From positions 868,001 to 932,000 of the forward strand of contig NZ_CP022958.1 in NCBI RefSeq assembly GCF_006496635.1: 64,000 nt of DNA, in the 5' to 3' direction. The notes beneath the pieces are model-generated. The model saw only the letters and a list, made by a program, of their open reading frames with translations, was not told the DNA's origin and searched no databases. Both the position numbers and the translations under genes were made by a program. Within the stretch, counting starts at the first letter, position 1. The number at the start of each line of letters is the position of its first letter. Shown one piece after another: positions 1-9,067 of this stretch. This DNA is from Azoarcus sp. DD4 (lineage in GTDB: Bacteria; Pseudomonadota; Gammaproteobacteria; Burkholderiales; Rhodocyclaceae).

Positions 1-1643
1 CGGCCGCCGCTGGCCTGATCCCGGCCGGCGAGCAGGCCACCGCCGACGGCGGCCGGCCCTGGCCGGTGGTATTGCTCACCGGGCTGGGGGCCTGGCTGGC
101 GGCGATTCCGCTGCTCGGCTTCGTGGCGCTGGCGACCGATCTGGTCGACAGCGGCATCGGCGCCATCGTCGTCGGCGCGCTGCTGCTCGCCGGCGCGGTG
201 ATGGTGTTGCGCAGTACCGGGCTTTCGCTGTTCGTCGAGCAACTGGCGATGCCCGGCCTGCTTGCCGGCGCGGGGCTGATCGCGATGGGTTTGCTGGACA
301 GCGGCTCCGAGACGGTGGCGGCGACGGTGATGGCGGTGCTCGCGCTCGGCGTCGCCGCGGCGGTGCCGCAGGCCTGGCTGCGCGGCTTGCTCGGGGCGGC
401 CGCCGCGGTGCTGGCCTGGTTGATCGTCACCGATCTGGCCTACGGCGGTCTCGGCCTCTTCCTGCCACCGGGCGTGGTGCTCCATGTGCAGCTTGGGGGC
501 TGGATTGCCTTGCTCGGGTGGCAGCGGCGTGCGCTGGCCGATGGACGGCCAGGCGTGGCCGCAGCGATCGAGGCCATCGGTGGCGGCTGGCTGGTGGCCG
601 TGCTGGCGGCGTTCGCATTGTGGTCGGGCACCACCTTCCTGCTCGGCGCCAACATGGGGGTGGGCGCGGCGTTAGAGCTGGCGGATGCGCTCCGCGATGG
701 GCCGGGCCGCGCCGGCGCCTATCTTCCCGGAGCCTGGGCGATGCTGTCGGCCTTGCTGGCGGTTGGCGCGGGCTTGTGGCTGGCGCGCTGCTGGCCGCAG
801 TTGCGTCAGCCATGGTGTGGCGGCGTGGCCGTTGCGCTGGCGGTGCTCGCCGCCTTCATGCCGGCACTCGGGGCGGTGCTGCTCGCCGCCGCGATCTGCG
901 TCGTGAGCGGCCGTCGCGTGCTGGCACTGGCGGCGCTGGTGGCCGCGGCCTGGATCGTCGGCGCCTTCTACTACCAGCTCGCCTGGCCGCTGGCGATCAA
1001 GGCCGGGGTGCTGGCCGGCGCTGGCGCGGTGCTCGGCGCGCTGGCAGCGTGGGGGGCGCGCACGGCGACGGCTACGGCCGCTGCGGCAAGTGGTGACGCT
1101 ACCGCGAATGGTGTGGACGCTACGGCGTCGGCCGGCGCGGTGGTGGCGCGCGGCAGCCGTGGAGCGGGCTGGGCGATCGCGCTCGGTACGGTGGCGGTGG
1201 TGCTGGTCGCGGTCGGCGCGATCGTGCAGAAGGAGCGGCTGATCGCCCACGGCCGGCCGGTGTTCGTGCCGCTGGCGCCGGTCGATCCGCGCTCGCTGAT
1301 GCAGGGCGACTACATGGCGCTCAATTTCCTCGGCTGGGGCGAACGGCCTGGCGAGGATCCAGATCCCTTCGCGCTCGATAACCCGCGGTTGGTGCTGCGC
1401 GTGGATGCGCGCGGCGTGGTCACCGCGCGCCGGCCCGACGATGGCAGCGCGCTGCAGGCCGACGAGTTGCTGATCCGCCTGGTATCGCGCGGCGGCCGCT
1501 GGGTGCTGGTGACCGACGCCTTTTATTTCCCCGAGGGCGAAGGCGGGCGCTGGGCGCAGGCACGCTTCGGCGAGTTCCGGGTGGATGCGGACGGCAAGGC
1601 GCTGCTGGTGGGACTGCGTGGCGAGGATCTGGCGCCACTGTAG
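1..1643 (+). CDS. GDYXXLXY-domain membrane protein (DUF4401-like), 5' end outside window
   Basis: The reading frame is open to the left edge of the window (first full codon at base 3), so the true start lies upstream and the protein is N-terminally truncated here. About ten hydrophobic segments form the first two thirds, as in DUF2157/DUF4401 membrane proteins. A linker rich in Ala/Thr/Gly leads to a last transmembrane helix and a soluble C-terminal domain with the signature GDYMALNF (G-D-Y-x-x-L-x-F) that names the GDYXXLXY family. The N-terminal and C-terminal families often occur as adjacent genes; here they are one polypeptide. Function is unknown. It converges on gorA with only 8 bases between the stop codons. 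Confidence 0.85.
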   Translation, partial: AAAGLIPAGEQATADGGRPWPVVLLTGLGAWLAAIPLLGFVALATDLVDSGIGAIVVGALLLAGAVMVLRSTGLSLFVEQLAMPGLLAGAGLIAMGLLDSGSETVAATVMAVLALGVAAAVPQAWLRGLLGAAAAVLAWLIVTDLAYGGLGLFLPPGVVLHVQLGGWIALLGWQRRALADGRPGVAAAIEAIGGGWLVAVLAAFALWSGTTFLLGANMGVGAALELADALRDGPGRAGAYLPGAWAMLSALLAVGAGLWLARCWPQLRQPWCGGVAVALAVLAAFMPALGAVLLAAAICVVSGRRVLALAALVAAAWIVGAFYYQLAWPLAIKAGVLAGAGAVLGALAAWGARTATATAAAASGDATANGVDATASAGAVVARGSRGAGWAIALGTVAVVLVAVGAIVQKERLIAHGRPVFVPLAPVDPRSLMQGDYMALNFLGWGERPGEDPDPFALDNPRLVLRVDARGVVTARRPDDGSALQADELLIRLVSRGGRWVLVTDAFYFPEGEGGRWAQARFGEFRVDADGKALLVGLRGEDLAPL

Positions 1644-1651
1644 GCTGGGGC

Positions 1652-2989
1652 CTAGCGCATCGTCACCAGCTCTTCCGCGCTGGTGGGGTGGATGGCGACG
1701 GTGTTGTCGAAGTCGGCCTTGGTTGCGCCCATGCGGATCGCCACCGCGAAGCCCTGCAGCATCTCGTCGGCGCCTTCGCCGATGATGTGGCAACCGACCA
1801 CGCGCTGTTCTGGACCGGCGCACACCAGCTTCATCGCGGTACGCGGTTTGGCGGCGGTCAGCGCGTGGTACAGGCCGGTGAAGCGGCTGGTATAGATCTT
1901 CACGTCGCTGTACTGCTGGTGCGCTTCGCCCTCGGTGAGGCCGACGGTGCCGATGGGCGGATGGCTGAAGACCACGGTCGGGATGGTGTCGTAGTCCAGC
2001 CGAGCCTCGCTCTGGTCGAGGAAGAGGCGGGCGGCGAGCTTGCGGCCCGCGGCGATTGCCACCGGGGTGAGTTCGGCGCGGCCGGTGACGTCGCCGATGG
2101 CGTAGATGCCGGGCACGGCGGTGTTCTGCCAGGCATCGGTGGCGATGTTGCCGTCGTCGTCGGGGGCGAGGCCGGCGGCGATCAGGTCCAGCCCGTCGGT
2201 GTTGGCGTGGCGGCCTATCGCCCAGATCAGGGTGTCGGCCTCCACCGTGCGCTCGCCGCAGTCGGCCCGCAGCGCGCCGTCGGCGCCGCGGCGCAGGGCA
2301 TGAGGCCGGGTACCGGTCAGGATGCGGATGCCGGCATCGCTCATCTGCGTCATCAGCTCCTCGCGCAGCATGGGATCGAAGGGGCGCAGCAGGGTGTCGC
2401 CGCGCACCAGCATGGTGACCTCGCTGCCGAGCGCGGCGAGCACGCCGGCCAGTTCCACCGCGATGTAGCCGCTACCCACCACCGCCACCCGGCGTGGCAG
2501 GTGGTCGAGGGCGAAGAAACCGTCGGAGCTGATGCCGAGTTCGGCGCCGGGCAGGTCGGGCAGCTGCGGTTTGCCGCCGGTGGCGATGACGATGTGGCGG
2601 GCGTGGTGGCGGTGGCCGTCGACCTCGACCGTACCGGCATCGACGAAACGGGCATGGCCGCGCAGCAGACGCACGCCGGCCTTGTCCAGCATGTCGGCGT
2701 AGATACCGTTGAGCCGGCCGACATAGGCGTCGCGTGCAGCCTTCAGGGCGGCCCAGTCGAAGCGGTGGTCATCGACATGGAATCCGTACGAGGCCGCGTC
2801 GGCGAGCGCATGGGCCATGCCGCCGGCGTACCACATCAGCTTCTTCGGCACGCAGCCGACGTTGACGCAGGTGCCGCCGAGGCGGCCGCTTTCGATCAGC
2901 AGCACCTTGGCGCCGTACTCGGCGGCTCGCCTCGCCGTGGCGACTCCGCCGCTGCCGCCGCCTATCACCAGGTAGTCGTATCGCATCAT
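1652..2989 (-). CDS. gorA: Glutathione-disulfide reductase
   Basis: A 445-residue FAD/NAD(P)H disulfide oxidoreductase that reduces oxidised glutathione with NADPH in the cytoplasm. The N-terminal dinucleotide fold (GGGSGG near residues 10-15) is followed by the redox-active disulfide C41/C46 in GGTCVNVGC, a second nucleotide fold (GSGYIAVE), and the dimer-interface His-Pro pair near residue 434 (HPTSAEE), the base that acts on the partner subunit. Length is normal for bacterial Gor. The start is preceded by GGGAG about seven bases upstream. Dihydrolipoamide dehydrogenase or mercuric reductase are less likely: the His-Pro-Thr-Ser-Ala-Glu-Glu tail and the size fit Gor. It stands alone between unrelated genes. 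Confidence 0.93.
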   Translation of the reverse strand: MMRYDYLVIGGGSGGVATARRAAEYGAKVLLIESGRLGGTCVNVGCVPKKLMWYAGGMAHALADAASYGFHVDDHRFDWAALKAARDAYVGRLNGIYADMLDKAGVRLLRGHARFVDAGTVEVDGHRHHARHIVIATGGKPQLPDLPGAELGISSDGFFALDHLPRRVAVVGSGYIAVELAGVLAALGSEVTMLVRGDTLLRPFDPMLREELMTQMSDAGIRILTGTRPHALRRGADGALRADCGERTVEADTLIWAIGRHANTDGLDLIAAGLAPDDDGNIATDAWQNTAVPGIYAIGDVTGRAELTPVAIAAGRKLAARLFLDQSEARLDYDTIPTVVFSHPPIGTVGLTEGEAHQQYSDVKIYTSRFTGLYHALTAAKPRTAMKLVCAGPEQRVVGCHIIGEGADEMLQGFAVAIRMGATKADFDNTVAIHPTSAEELVTMR

Positions 2990-3157
2990 GGTGGCTCCCT
3001 GCTCCTGTGTGTCATGTCGAGCTTAGCGCGAGGACGTGCCGGACATCCAGTCGCGCGCATGGATCCCGGTCCGCGCGATGAGGCCGTCGGGCATCTTCTG
3101 GTATACAGCTTGTCGACCACCCGGCCGCTTCGTGCTGCGGCCGCCCTGGAGAAGCCC

Positions 3158-5083
3158 GTGTCCCGTCTGTTCCGCCTGTTCGAAAACCTGGTCGATCCCT
3201 ATCCCGAAGCGCCGCCGGCCACGCCGCCGCGCCGCTTCTTCGCCTTCCTGTGGGCGGGGACGGAAGGCCTGCGCCCCTTCATCCTCGGCATGACCCTGCT
3301 CACCGCCACCATCGGCGCCTTCGAGGCGCTGCTGTTCGCCATGCTCGGCCGCATCGTCGATTGGCTGGCCAGGGTGGAGCCGGCACATCTGTGGGCAGAC
3401 GAGGGCGGCACGCTGATGCTGCTGGGCTCCGTCATCGTCGGCAGCATCGTGCTGGTGGCGCTGCAGACCATGCTCAAGCACCAGACCCTGGCCGGCAATT
3501 TTCCGATGCGGCTGCGCTGGAATTTCCATCGCCTGATGCTGGGCCAGAGCATGGCCTTCTACCAGGACGAGTTCGCCGGCCGGGTCGCGGCCAAGGTGAT
3601 GCAGACCGCGCTGGCGGTGCGCGACACCTGCTTGATCCTGACCGACATCCTGGTCTTCGTCATCATCTACTTCATCACCCTGGCGGCGGTGGTCGGTGGT
3701 TTCGACGCCTGGATGCTGCTGCCCTTCCTCGGCTGGCTGGCCTGCTACCTGGCCTCGCTGCGCTGGTTCGTGCCGCGGCTGTCGCGGGTGTCGCGCGCCC
3801 AGGCCGATGCGCGCTCGCTGATGACCGGGCGCATCACCGACGCCTACACCAACATCGCCACGGTGAAGCTGTTCTCCCACGCCGGCCGCGAAGCGGGCTA
3901 CGCGCGCGCGGCGATGAAGGAGTTCATGACCACGGTGCACGGTCAGATGCGCTTGGTGAGCGGCATCGAGGTGGTCAATCACAGCCTCAGCATGGGGCTC
4001 ATCCTCAGTACCGCCGGCGTGGCGCTGTGGCTGTGGACCCAGGGACAGGTCGGTGTCGGCGCGGTGGCGGCGGCCACCGCGATGGCCTTGCGCCTGAACG
4101 GAATGTCGCACTGGGTGATGTGGGAGCTGGCCTCGCTGTTCGAGCATGTCGGTACGGTGCAGGACGGCATCAACACGCTGGCGCGGCCGCATCTGGTGGT
4201 GGACAGGCCGGATGCCCGGCCGCTGCGGGTCGAGCGCGGCGAGATCCGCTTCGAGCAGCTCGGCTTCGCCTACGGCGCCACCGGGCCGCAGGCGCGCAAG
4301 GTGATCGAGGACCTCGACCTGGTGATCCGGCCGGGCGAGAAGATCGGCGTGGTCGGCCGTTCGGGCGCGGGCAAGTCCACCATCGTGAACCTGCTGCTGC
4401 GCTTCTACGACGTCGAGCAGGGCCGCATCCTGATCGACGGCCAGGACATCGCCCATGTCACCCAGGACAGCCTGCGCGCCCAGATCGGCATGGTGACGCA
4501 GGATACCTCGCTGCTGCACCGCTCGGTGCGCGACAACATCCTCTACGGCCGGCCGGACGCGACCGATGCCGACATGATTGCCGCGGCCAGGCGCGCCGAG
4601 GCGCACGAATTCGTCCAGACCCTGAGCGATCCGCACGGCCGCCGGGGTTACGACGCCCACGTCGGCGAACGCGGCGTCAAGCTCTCCGGCGGTCAGCGCC
4701 AGCGCATCGCGATCGCGCGGGTGATGCTCAAGGACGCGCCCATCCTGCTGCTGGACGAGGCCACCAGCGCGCTCGATTCCGAGGTGGAGGCGGCGATCCA
4801 GGCCAGCCTCTACCGGCTGATGGAGGGCAAAACGGTAGTCGCGATCGCCCACCGCCTGTCGACCATCGCCGCGATGGACAGGCTGATCGTGCTCGACCGC
4901 GGCCGCATCGTGGAGGAGGGCGATCATCGCAGCCTGCTGGCGCGCGGTGGCCTGTACGCGCGGCTGTGGGCGCACCAGAGCGGCGGCTTCCTGGGTGAGG
5001 AAACGGATGAGCCGGACGACGAGGGACCGACCGCCGGGCGGGTGCCGGCAGCGGACGGTAGCAAGCTGGCCGAGCCGGTCTGA
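3158..5083 (+). CDS. ABC transporter, fused permease and ATPase (exporter type)
   Basis: A 641-residue type IV ABC half-transporter. I chose the GTG at 3158 because GGAGA lies about five bases upstream and everything before it in this frame is only the antisense of gorA. An N-terminal membrane domain (about residues 40-330, six predicted helices) precedes the ATPase: Walker A GRSGAGKST near 400, signature LSGGQRQRI near 509, Walker B ILLLDEAT near 529, and the switch His in AIAHRLST. It probably works as a homodimer in the inner membrane, exporting a lipid, peptide or drug; the substrate cannot be told from sequence. It is followed 12 bases later by the YgjP-like gene. Confidence 0.88.
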   Translation: MSRLFRLFENLVDPYPEAPPATPPRRFFAFLWAGTEGLRPFILGMTLLTATIGAFEALLFAMLGRIVDWLARVEPAHLWADEGGTLMLLGSVIVGSIVLVALQTMLKHQTLAGNFPMRLRWNFHRLMLGQSMAFYQDEFAGRVAAKVMQTALAVRDTCLILTDILVFVIIYFITLAAVVGGFDAWMLLPFLGWLACYLASLRWFVPRLSRVSRAQADARSLMTGRITDAYTNIATVKLFSHAGREAGYARAAMKEFMTTVHGQMRLVSGIEVVNHSLSMGLILSTAGVALWLWTQGQVGVGAVAAATAMALRLNGMSHWVMWELASLFEHVGTVQDGINTLARPHLVVDRPDARPLRVERGEIRFEQLGFAYGATGPQARKVIEDLDLVIRPGEKIGVVGRSGAGKSTIVNLLLRFYDVEQGRILIDGQDIAHVTQDSLRAQIGMVTQDTSLLHRSVRDNILYGRPDATDADMIAAARRAEAHEFVQTLSDPHGRRGYDAHVGERGVKLSGGQRQRIAIARVMLKDAPILLLDEATSALDSEVEAAIQASLYRLMEGKTVVAIAHRLSTIAAMDRLIVLDRGRIVEEGDHRSLLARGGLYARLWAHQSGGFLGEETDEPDDEGPTAGRVPAADGSKLAEPV

Positions 5084-5095
5084 GGCAGCAGCGCG

Positions 5096-5629
5096 ATGAG
5101 CACGATGAAATACCTTTCCGCCTACCCGGCGCCGCTGGTGGCCCAGGTGCGCCAGTTGATGGAGGACGGCCGGCTCGCGGCGCTGCTGGCCGGGCGCTAT
5201 CCGGCAGGCCACGCGGTGCGCACCGATGCGGCGCTGTACGACTATGTTGCGGAACTGAAGGCCGGTTTCATGCGCAAGGCAGAGCCGCTGTCGCGGGTGA
5301 ACTACGACAACAAGCTGCATGTGGTGCGCCACGCGCTCGGCACGCATACGACGATCTCGCGGGTGCAGGGCAGCAAGCTCAAGGCCAAGCGCGAGATCCG
5401 CATCGCCAGCCTGTTCCGCGACACGCCGCCGGAGTTCCTGCGGATGATCGTGGTGCACGAGCTCGCCCACCTCAAGGAGCGTGAGCATGACAAGGCCTTC
5501 TACCAGCTCTGCGCCCACATGGAGCCGAACTACCACCAGTACGAGTTCGACCTGCGGGTGTATCTGTGCCACCTGGAGGCGGGCGGTGCCGCGTTGTGGT
5601 CCGCGGCCGCTGCGGCGCGCGAAGCTTGA
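5096..5629 (+). CDS. YgjP-like metal-dependent hydrolase (DUF45/M48-like)
   Basis: A 177-residue protein with a zinc-metallopeptidase signature HELAH (H121, E122, H125) and a further His at 131 in the DUF45/YgjP arrangement HELAHLKEREHD. The family is small, cytosolic and poorly characterised; E. coli YgjP has been linked to nucleotide or peptide hydrolysis, so the substrate is left open. The start at 5096 has no strong Shine-Dalgarno, and a second ATG at 5105 is possible. It sits 12 bases downstream of the ABC exporter and is probably co-transcribed with it. Confidence 0.85.
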   Translation: MSTMKYLSAYPAPLVAQVRQLMEDGRLAALLAGRYPAGHAVRTDAALYDYVAELKAGFMRKAEPLSRVNYDNKLHVVRHALGTHTTISRVQGSKLKAKREIRIASLFRDTPPEFLRMIVVHELAHLKEREHDKAFYQLCAHMEPNYHQYEFDLRVYLCHLEAGGAALWSAAAAAREA

Positions 5630-5665
5630 GACGGCGGCGCCGGGCGTCGGCGCCGCCGGGCCGCC

Positions 5666-6241
5666 TTACATGCGGCTGAGGTCTTCGATCGCGTCCACCA
5701 CCATGCTGGTGCCGATGGCGATCATCAGGATGTCGCCGGCGACGCGGACATACTTGTAGCCGGCCGGCGGGATGCCGATCTCGACCACCAGCGCCGGCGG
5801 CAGGTCGTAATAGACCACGTCGCGAGGCAGCACGCGGCCACGGCTCCACTTCTTGGCCTGGCCCGGCGGCATGCAGCCGTTGCCCTTCTTGGCGAGCCCG
5901 GGCGGACAGCGGCCGCCGGAGAATTCGCGATGGTAGTAGTCGCGGATGACGGTGCGCTGGCGATCGTGGAAGCGCAGATCCACCGACACCGAGGGGCTGC
6001 GACGGTCGTCGCGCTCGTAGTGGGTGCCACGGTCGTCGCCGCGGCGGTCGTCACGGGAATTGTCGCGACGGTCGTCGCGATCCTGGCCGCGGCCCTTGTC
6101 GCCGCGCTGTTCGTGCTTGCCGCCGCCTCCCTGGCCACCGCCGGCCCAGTCGGGCTTGTCGGCGAAGGCGGGCGCAGTGGCGAAGACGCCGATGACGAGC
6201 GCCGCGAGCAAGCCGCCCTGCAATGTTCTTGTACCTGCCAT
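5666..6241 (-). CDS. CigR/RcnB-like periplasmic or inner-membrane protein
   Basis: The 191-residue protein starts at 6241, where AAGGAG lies upstream. A signal peptide ending in APAFA is followed by a low-complexity, highly charged stretch (Arg/Asp/Gly repeats, about residues 35-90). Then comes the CigR-type pair of GLAKKGNGC and PPGQAKKW repeats, and a C-terminal RcnB-like segment with a hydrophobic patch (AGDILMIAIGTSMVVDAI). CigR in Salmonella acts as an anti-virulence inner-membrane factor; RcnB homologues are periplasmic and linked to metal homeostasis. Neither role is proven here. It is 34 bases downstream of dbpA on the same strand and may be co-transcribed. Confidence 0.8.
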   Translation of the reverse strand: MAGTRTLQGGLLAALVIGVFATAPAFADKPDWAGGGQGGGGKHEQRGDKGRGQDRDDRRDNSRDDRRGDDRGTHYERDDRRSPSVSVDLRFHDRQRTVIRDYYHREFSGGRCPPGLAKKGNGCMPPGQAKKWSRGRVLPRDVVYYDLPPALVVEIGIPPAGYKYVRVAGDILMIAIGTSMVVDAIEDLSRM

Positions 6242-6275
6242 TTTTTTCTCCTTGATTTGACGACCTGCAGCCCGC

Positions 6276-7721
<1,446 letters not shown>

Positions 7722-7733
7722 GCCGGATTATAC

Positions 7734-7760
7734 GGGGCGGCCCGAGGTCGGGGCCGCCCC
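7734..7760 (-). terminator. GC-rich hairpin after aceF
   Basis: A perfect 10-base-pair inverted repeat (GGGGCGGCCC and its complement) around a seven-base loop lies just after the aceF stop on the minus strand. No T-run follows, so it may stop transcription weakly, protect the 3' end, or reduce read-through into dbpA. Confidence 0.45.
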
Positions 7761-7770
7761 CCTGCGGCGA

Positions 7771-9057
7771 CTAGAGTACGACCCGGCGGAAGTCGGCCAG
7801 CAAGGCGGCCAGATGCACCAGGAAGCGGGCCGCCGCGGCGCCGTCCACCGCGCGGTGATCCCACGACAGGCATAGCGGCAGCATGCGCCGCGGCAGGAAT
7901 TCGCGGCCGTTCCACACCGGCTTGATCGCGCTGCGGGTGACGCCGAGGATTGCGACTTCGGGCGCGTTGATGATGGGCGTGAAGCCGGTGCCGCCGATGC
8001 CGCCCAGGCTGGAGACGGTGAAACAGCCGCCCTGCATCTGCTCCGGCCGCAGCTTGCCGTCGCGGGCGAGCGCGGCGAGTTCGGCGCATTCGGCGGCGAT
8101 CTCGCGCAGCGGCTTGCGGTCGGCGTCGCGGATCACCGGTACCACCAGTCCGTTGGGCGTGTCCGCGGCGAAGCCGATGTGCCAGTAGCGCTTCTCGACG
8201 ATCTCGTCGCCGTCGAGCGAGGCGTTGAAGGCCGGGTAGCGCTGCAGGCTGTGCACCGCGGCCTTGATCAGGAAGGGCAGCAGGGTGAGCCTGGCTGCCT
8301 CCTTGCCGGCTTCGGCGTTGAGTTGCTGGCGGAAGGCTTCGAGGTCGGTGATGTCGGCTTCGTCGAAATTGGTGACGTGCGGCATGAGCACCCAGTTGCG
8401 GTGCAGGTTGGCCGCCGACAGCTTCTGGATGCGGGTCCGCGGCCGGCGTTCGACCGGGCCGAAGCGGGCGTAATCCACATTCGGCCACGGCAGCAGGTCG
8501 AAGGGGGCCGCCGCCGTAGCGGGTGCGGGCGTGCCGGCACCGGCCAGCATCGCCATCTTCACATGGGCGATCACGTCGTCCTTGCTGATCCGGCCCTTGG
8601 CGTCGGCCGGCGCCACGCGGGCGAGATCGACGCCGAGCTCGCGCGCCAGCCGGCGGACCGAGGGTGAGGCGTGGGCGCGGACCGCGCCGGCGGGAGGTGG
8701 CCGGTTGGCCGGCAGGGTGGGCGCCGGGCTTGGCGCAGCGAGGTGATTGCCGGTCTCGGCTGGCGCAGGTGGCAGTGCGGTCGGTCCGGCCTGTGCCGTC
8801 GGTACAACATTCGCCGCGGCGTCCTCGACACGCAGCAGCAGCGTTCCGCGGCTGACGCGGTCGCCGGGGGCGATGGCGATCTCGCGCACGATGCCGGCTA
8901 ACGGGCTGGGCACGTCCATCGTCGCCTTGTCGGACTCCAGCGTGACGATGGCATCCTCGGCGCGGATGGCGTCGCCGACGCGCACCAGCAGGTCGATCAC
9001 CGGCACGTCGCTGTAGTCGCCGATGTCCGGCACGGTGACCTCGATCAGGGTGGTCAT
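7771..9057 (-). CDS. aceF: Pyruvate dehydrogenase E2, dihydrolipoyllysine acetyltransferase
   Basis: A 428-residue E2 core subunit that transfers acetyl groups from lipoamide to CoA. A single lipoyl domain occupies residues 1-75, with lipoyl-lysine K44 in ESDKAT. A Pro/Ala-rich linker, the peripheral subunit-binding domain (about 125-165, SPSVRRLARELGVDL) and the catalytic domain follow, ending in DHRAVDG at 400-406 with the catalytic His. E. coli has three lipoyl domains; one is common in other bacteria. I chose the start at 9057 because GAGGAG lies seven bases upstream. It is 10 bases after aceE and clearly co-transcribed. No lpd (E3) gene is in the window. Confidence 0.93.
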   Translation of the reverse strand: MTTLIEVTVPDIGDYSDVPVIDLLVRVGDAIRAEDAIVTLESDKATMDVPSPLAGIVREIAIAPGDRVSRGTLLLRVEDAAANVVPTAQAGPTALPPAPAETGNHLAAPSPAPTLPANRPPPAGAVRAHASPSVRRLARELGVDLARVAPADAKGRISKDDVIAHVKMAMLAGAGTPAPATAAAPFDLLPWPNVDYARFGPVERRPRTRIQKLSAANLHRNWVLMPHVTNFDEADITDLEAFRQQLNAEAGKEAARLTLLPFLIKAAVHSLQRYPAFNASLDGDEIVEKRYWHIGFAADTPNGLVVPVIRDADRKPLREIAAECAELAALARDGKLRPEQMQGGCFTVSSLGGIGGTGFTPIINAPEVAILGVTRSAIKPVWNGREFLPRRMLPLCLSWDHRAVDGAAAARFLVHLAALLADFRRVVL

Positions 9058-9067
9058 GGCCGGCTCC

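Noticed and set aside
1688..3157. Long open extension upstream of the ABC transporter
   Set aside because: It is the antisense of gorA; the GTG at 3158 has a good ribosome-binding site and starts normal family length.
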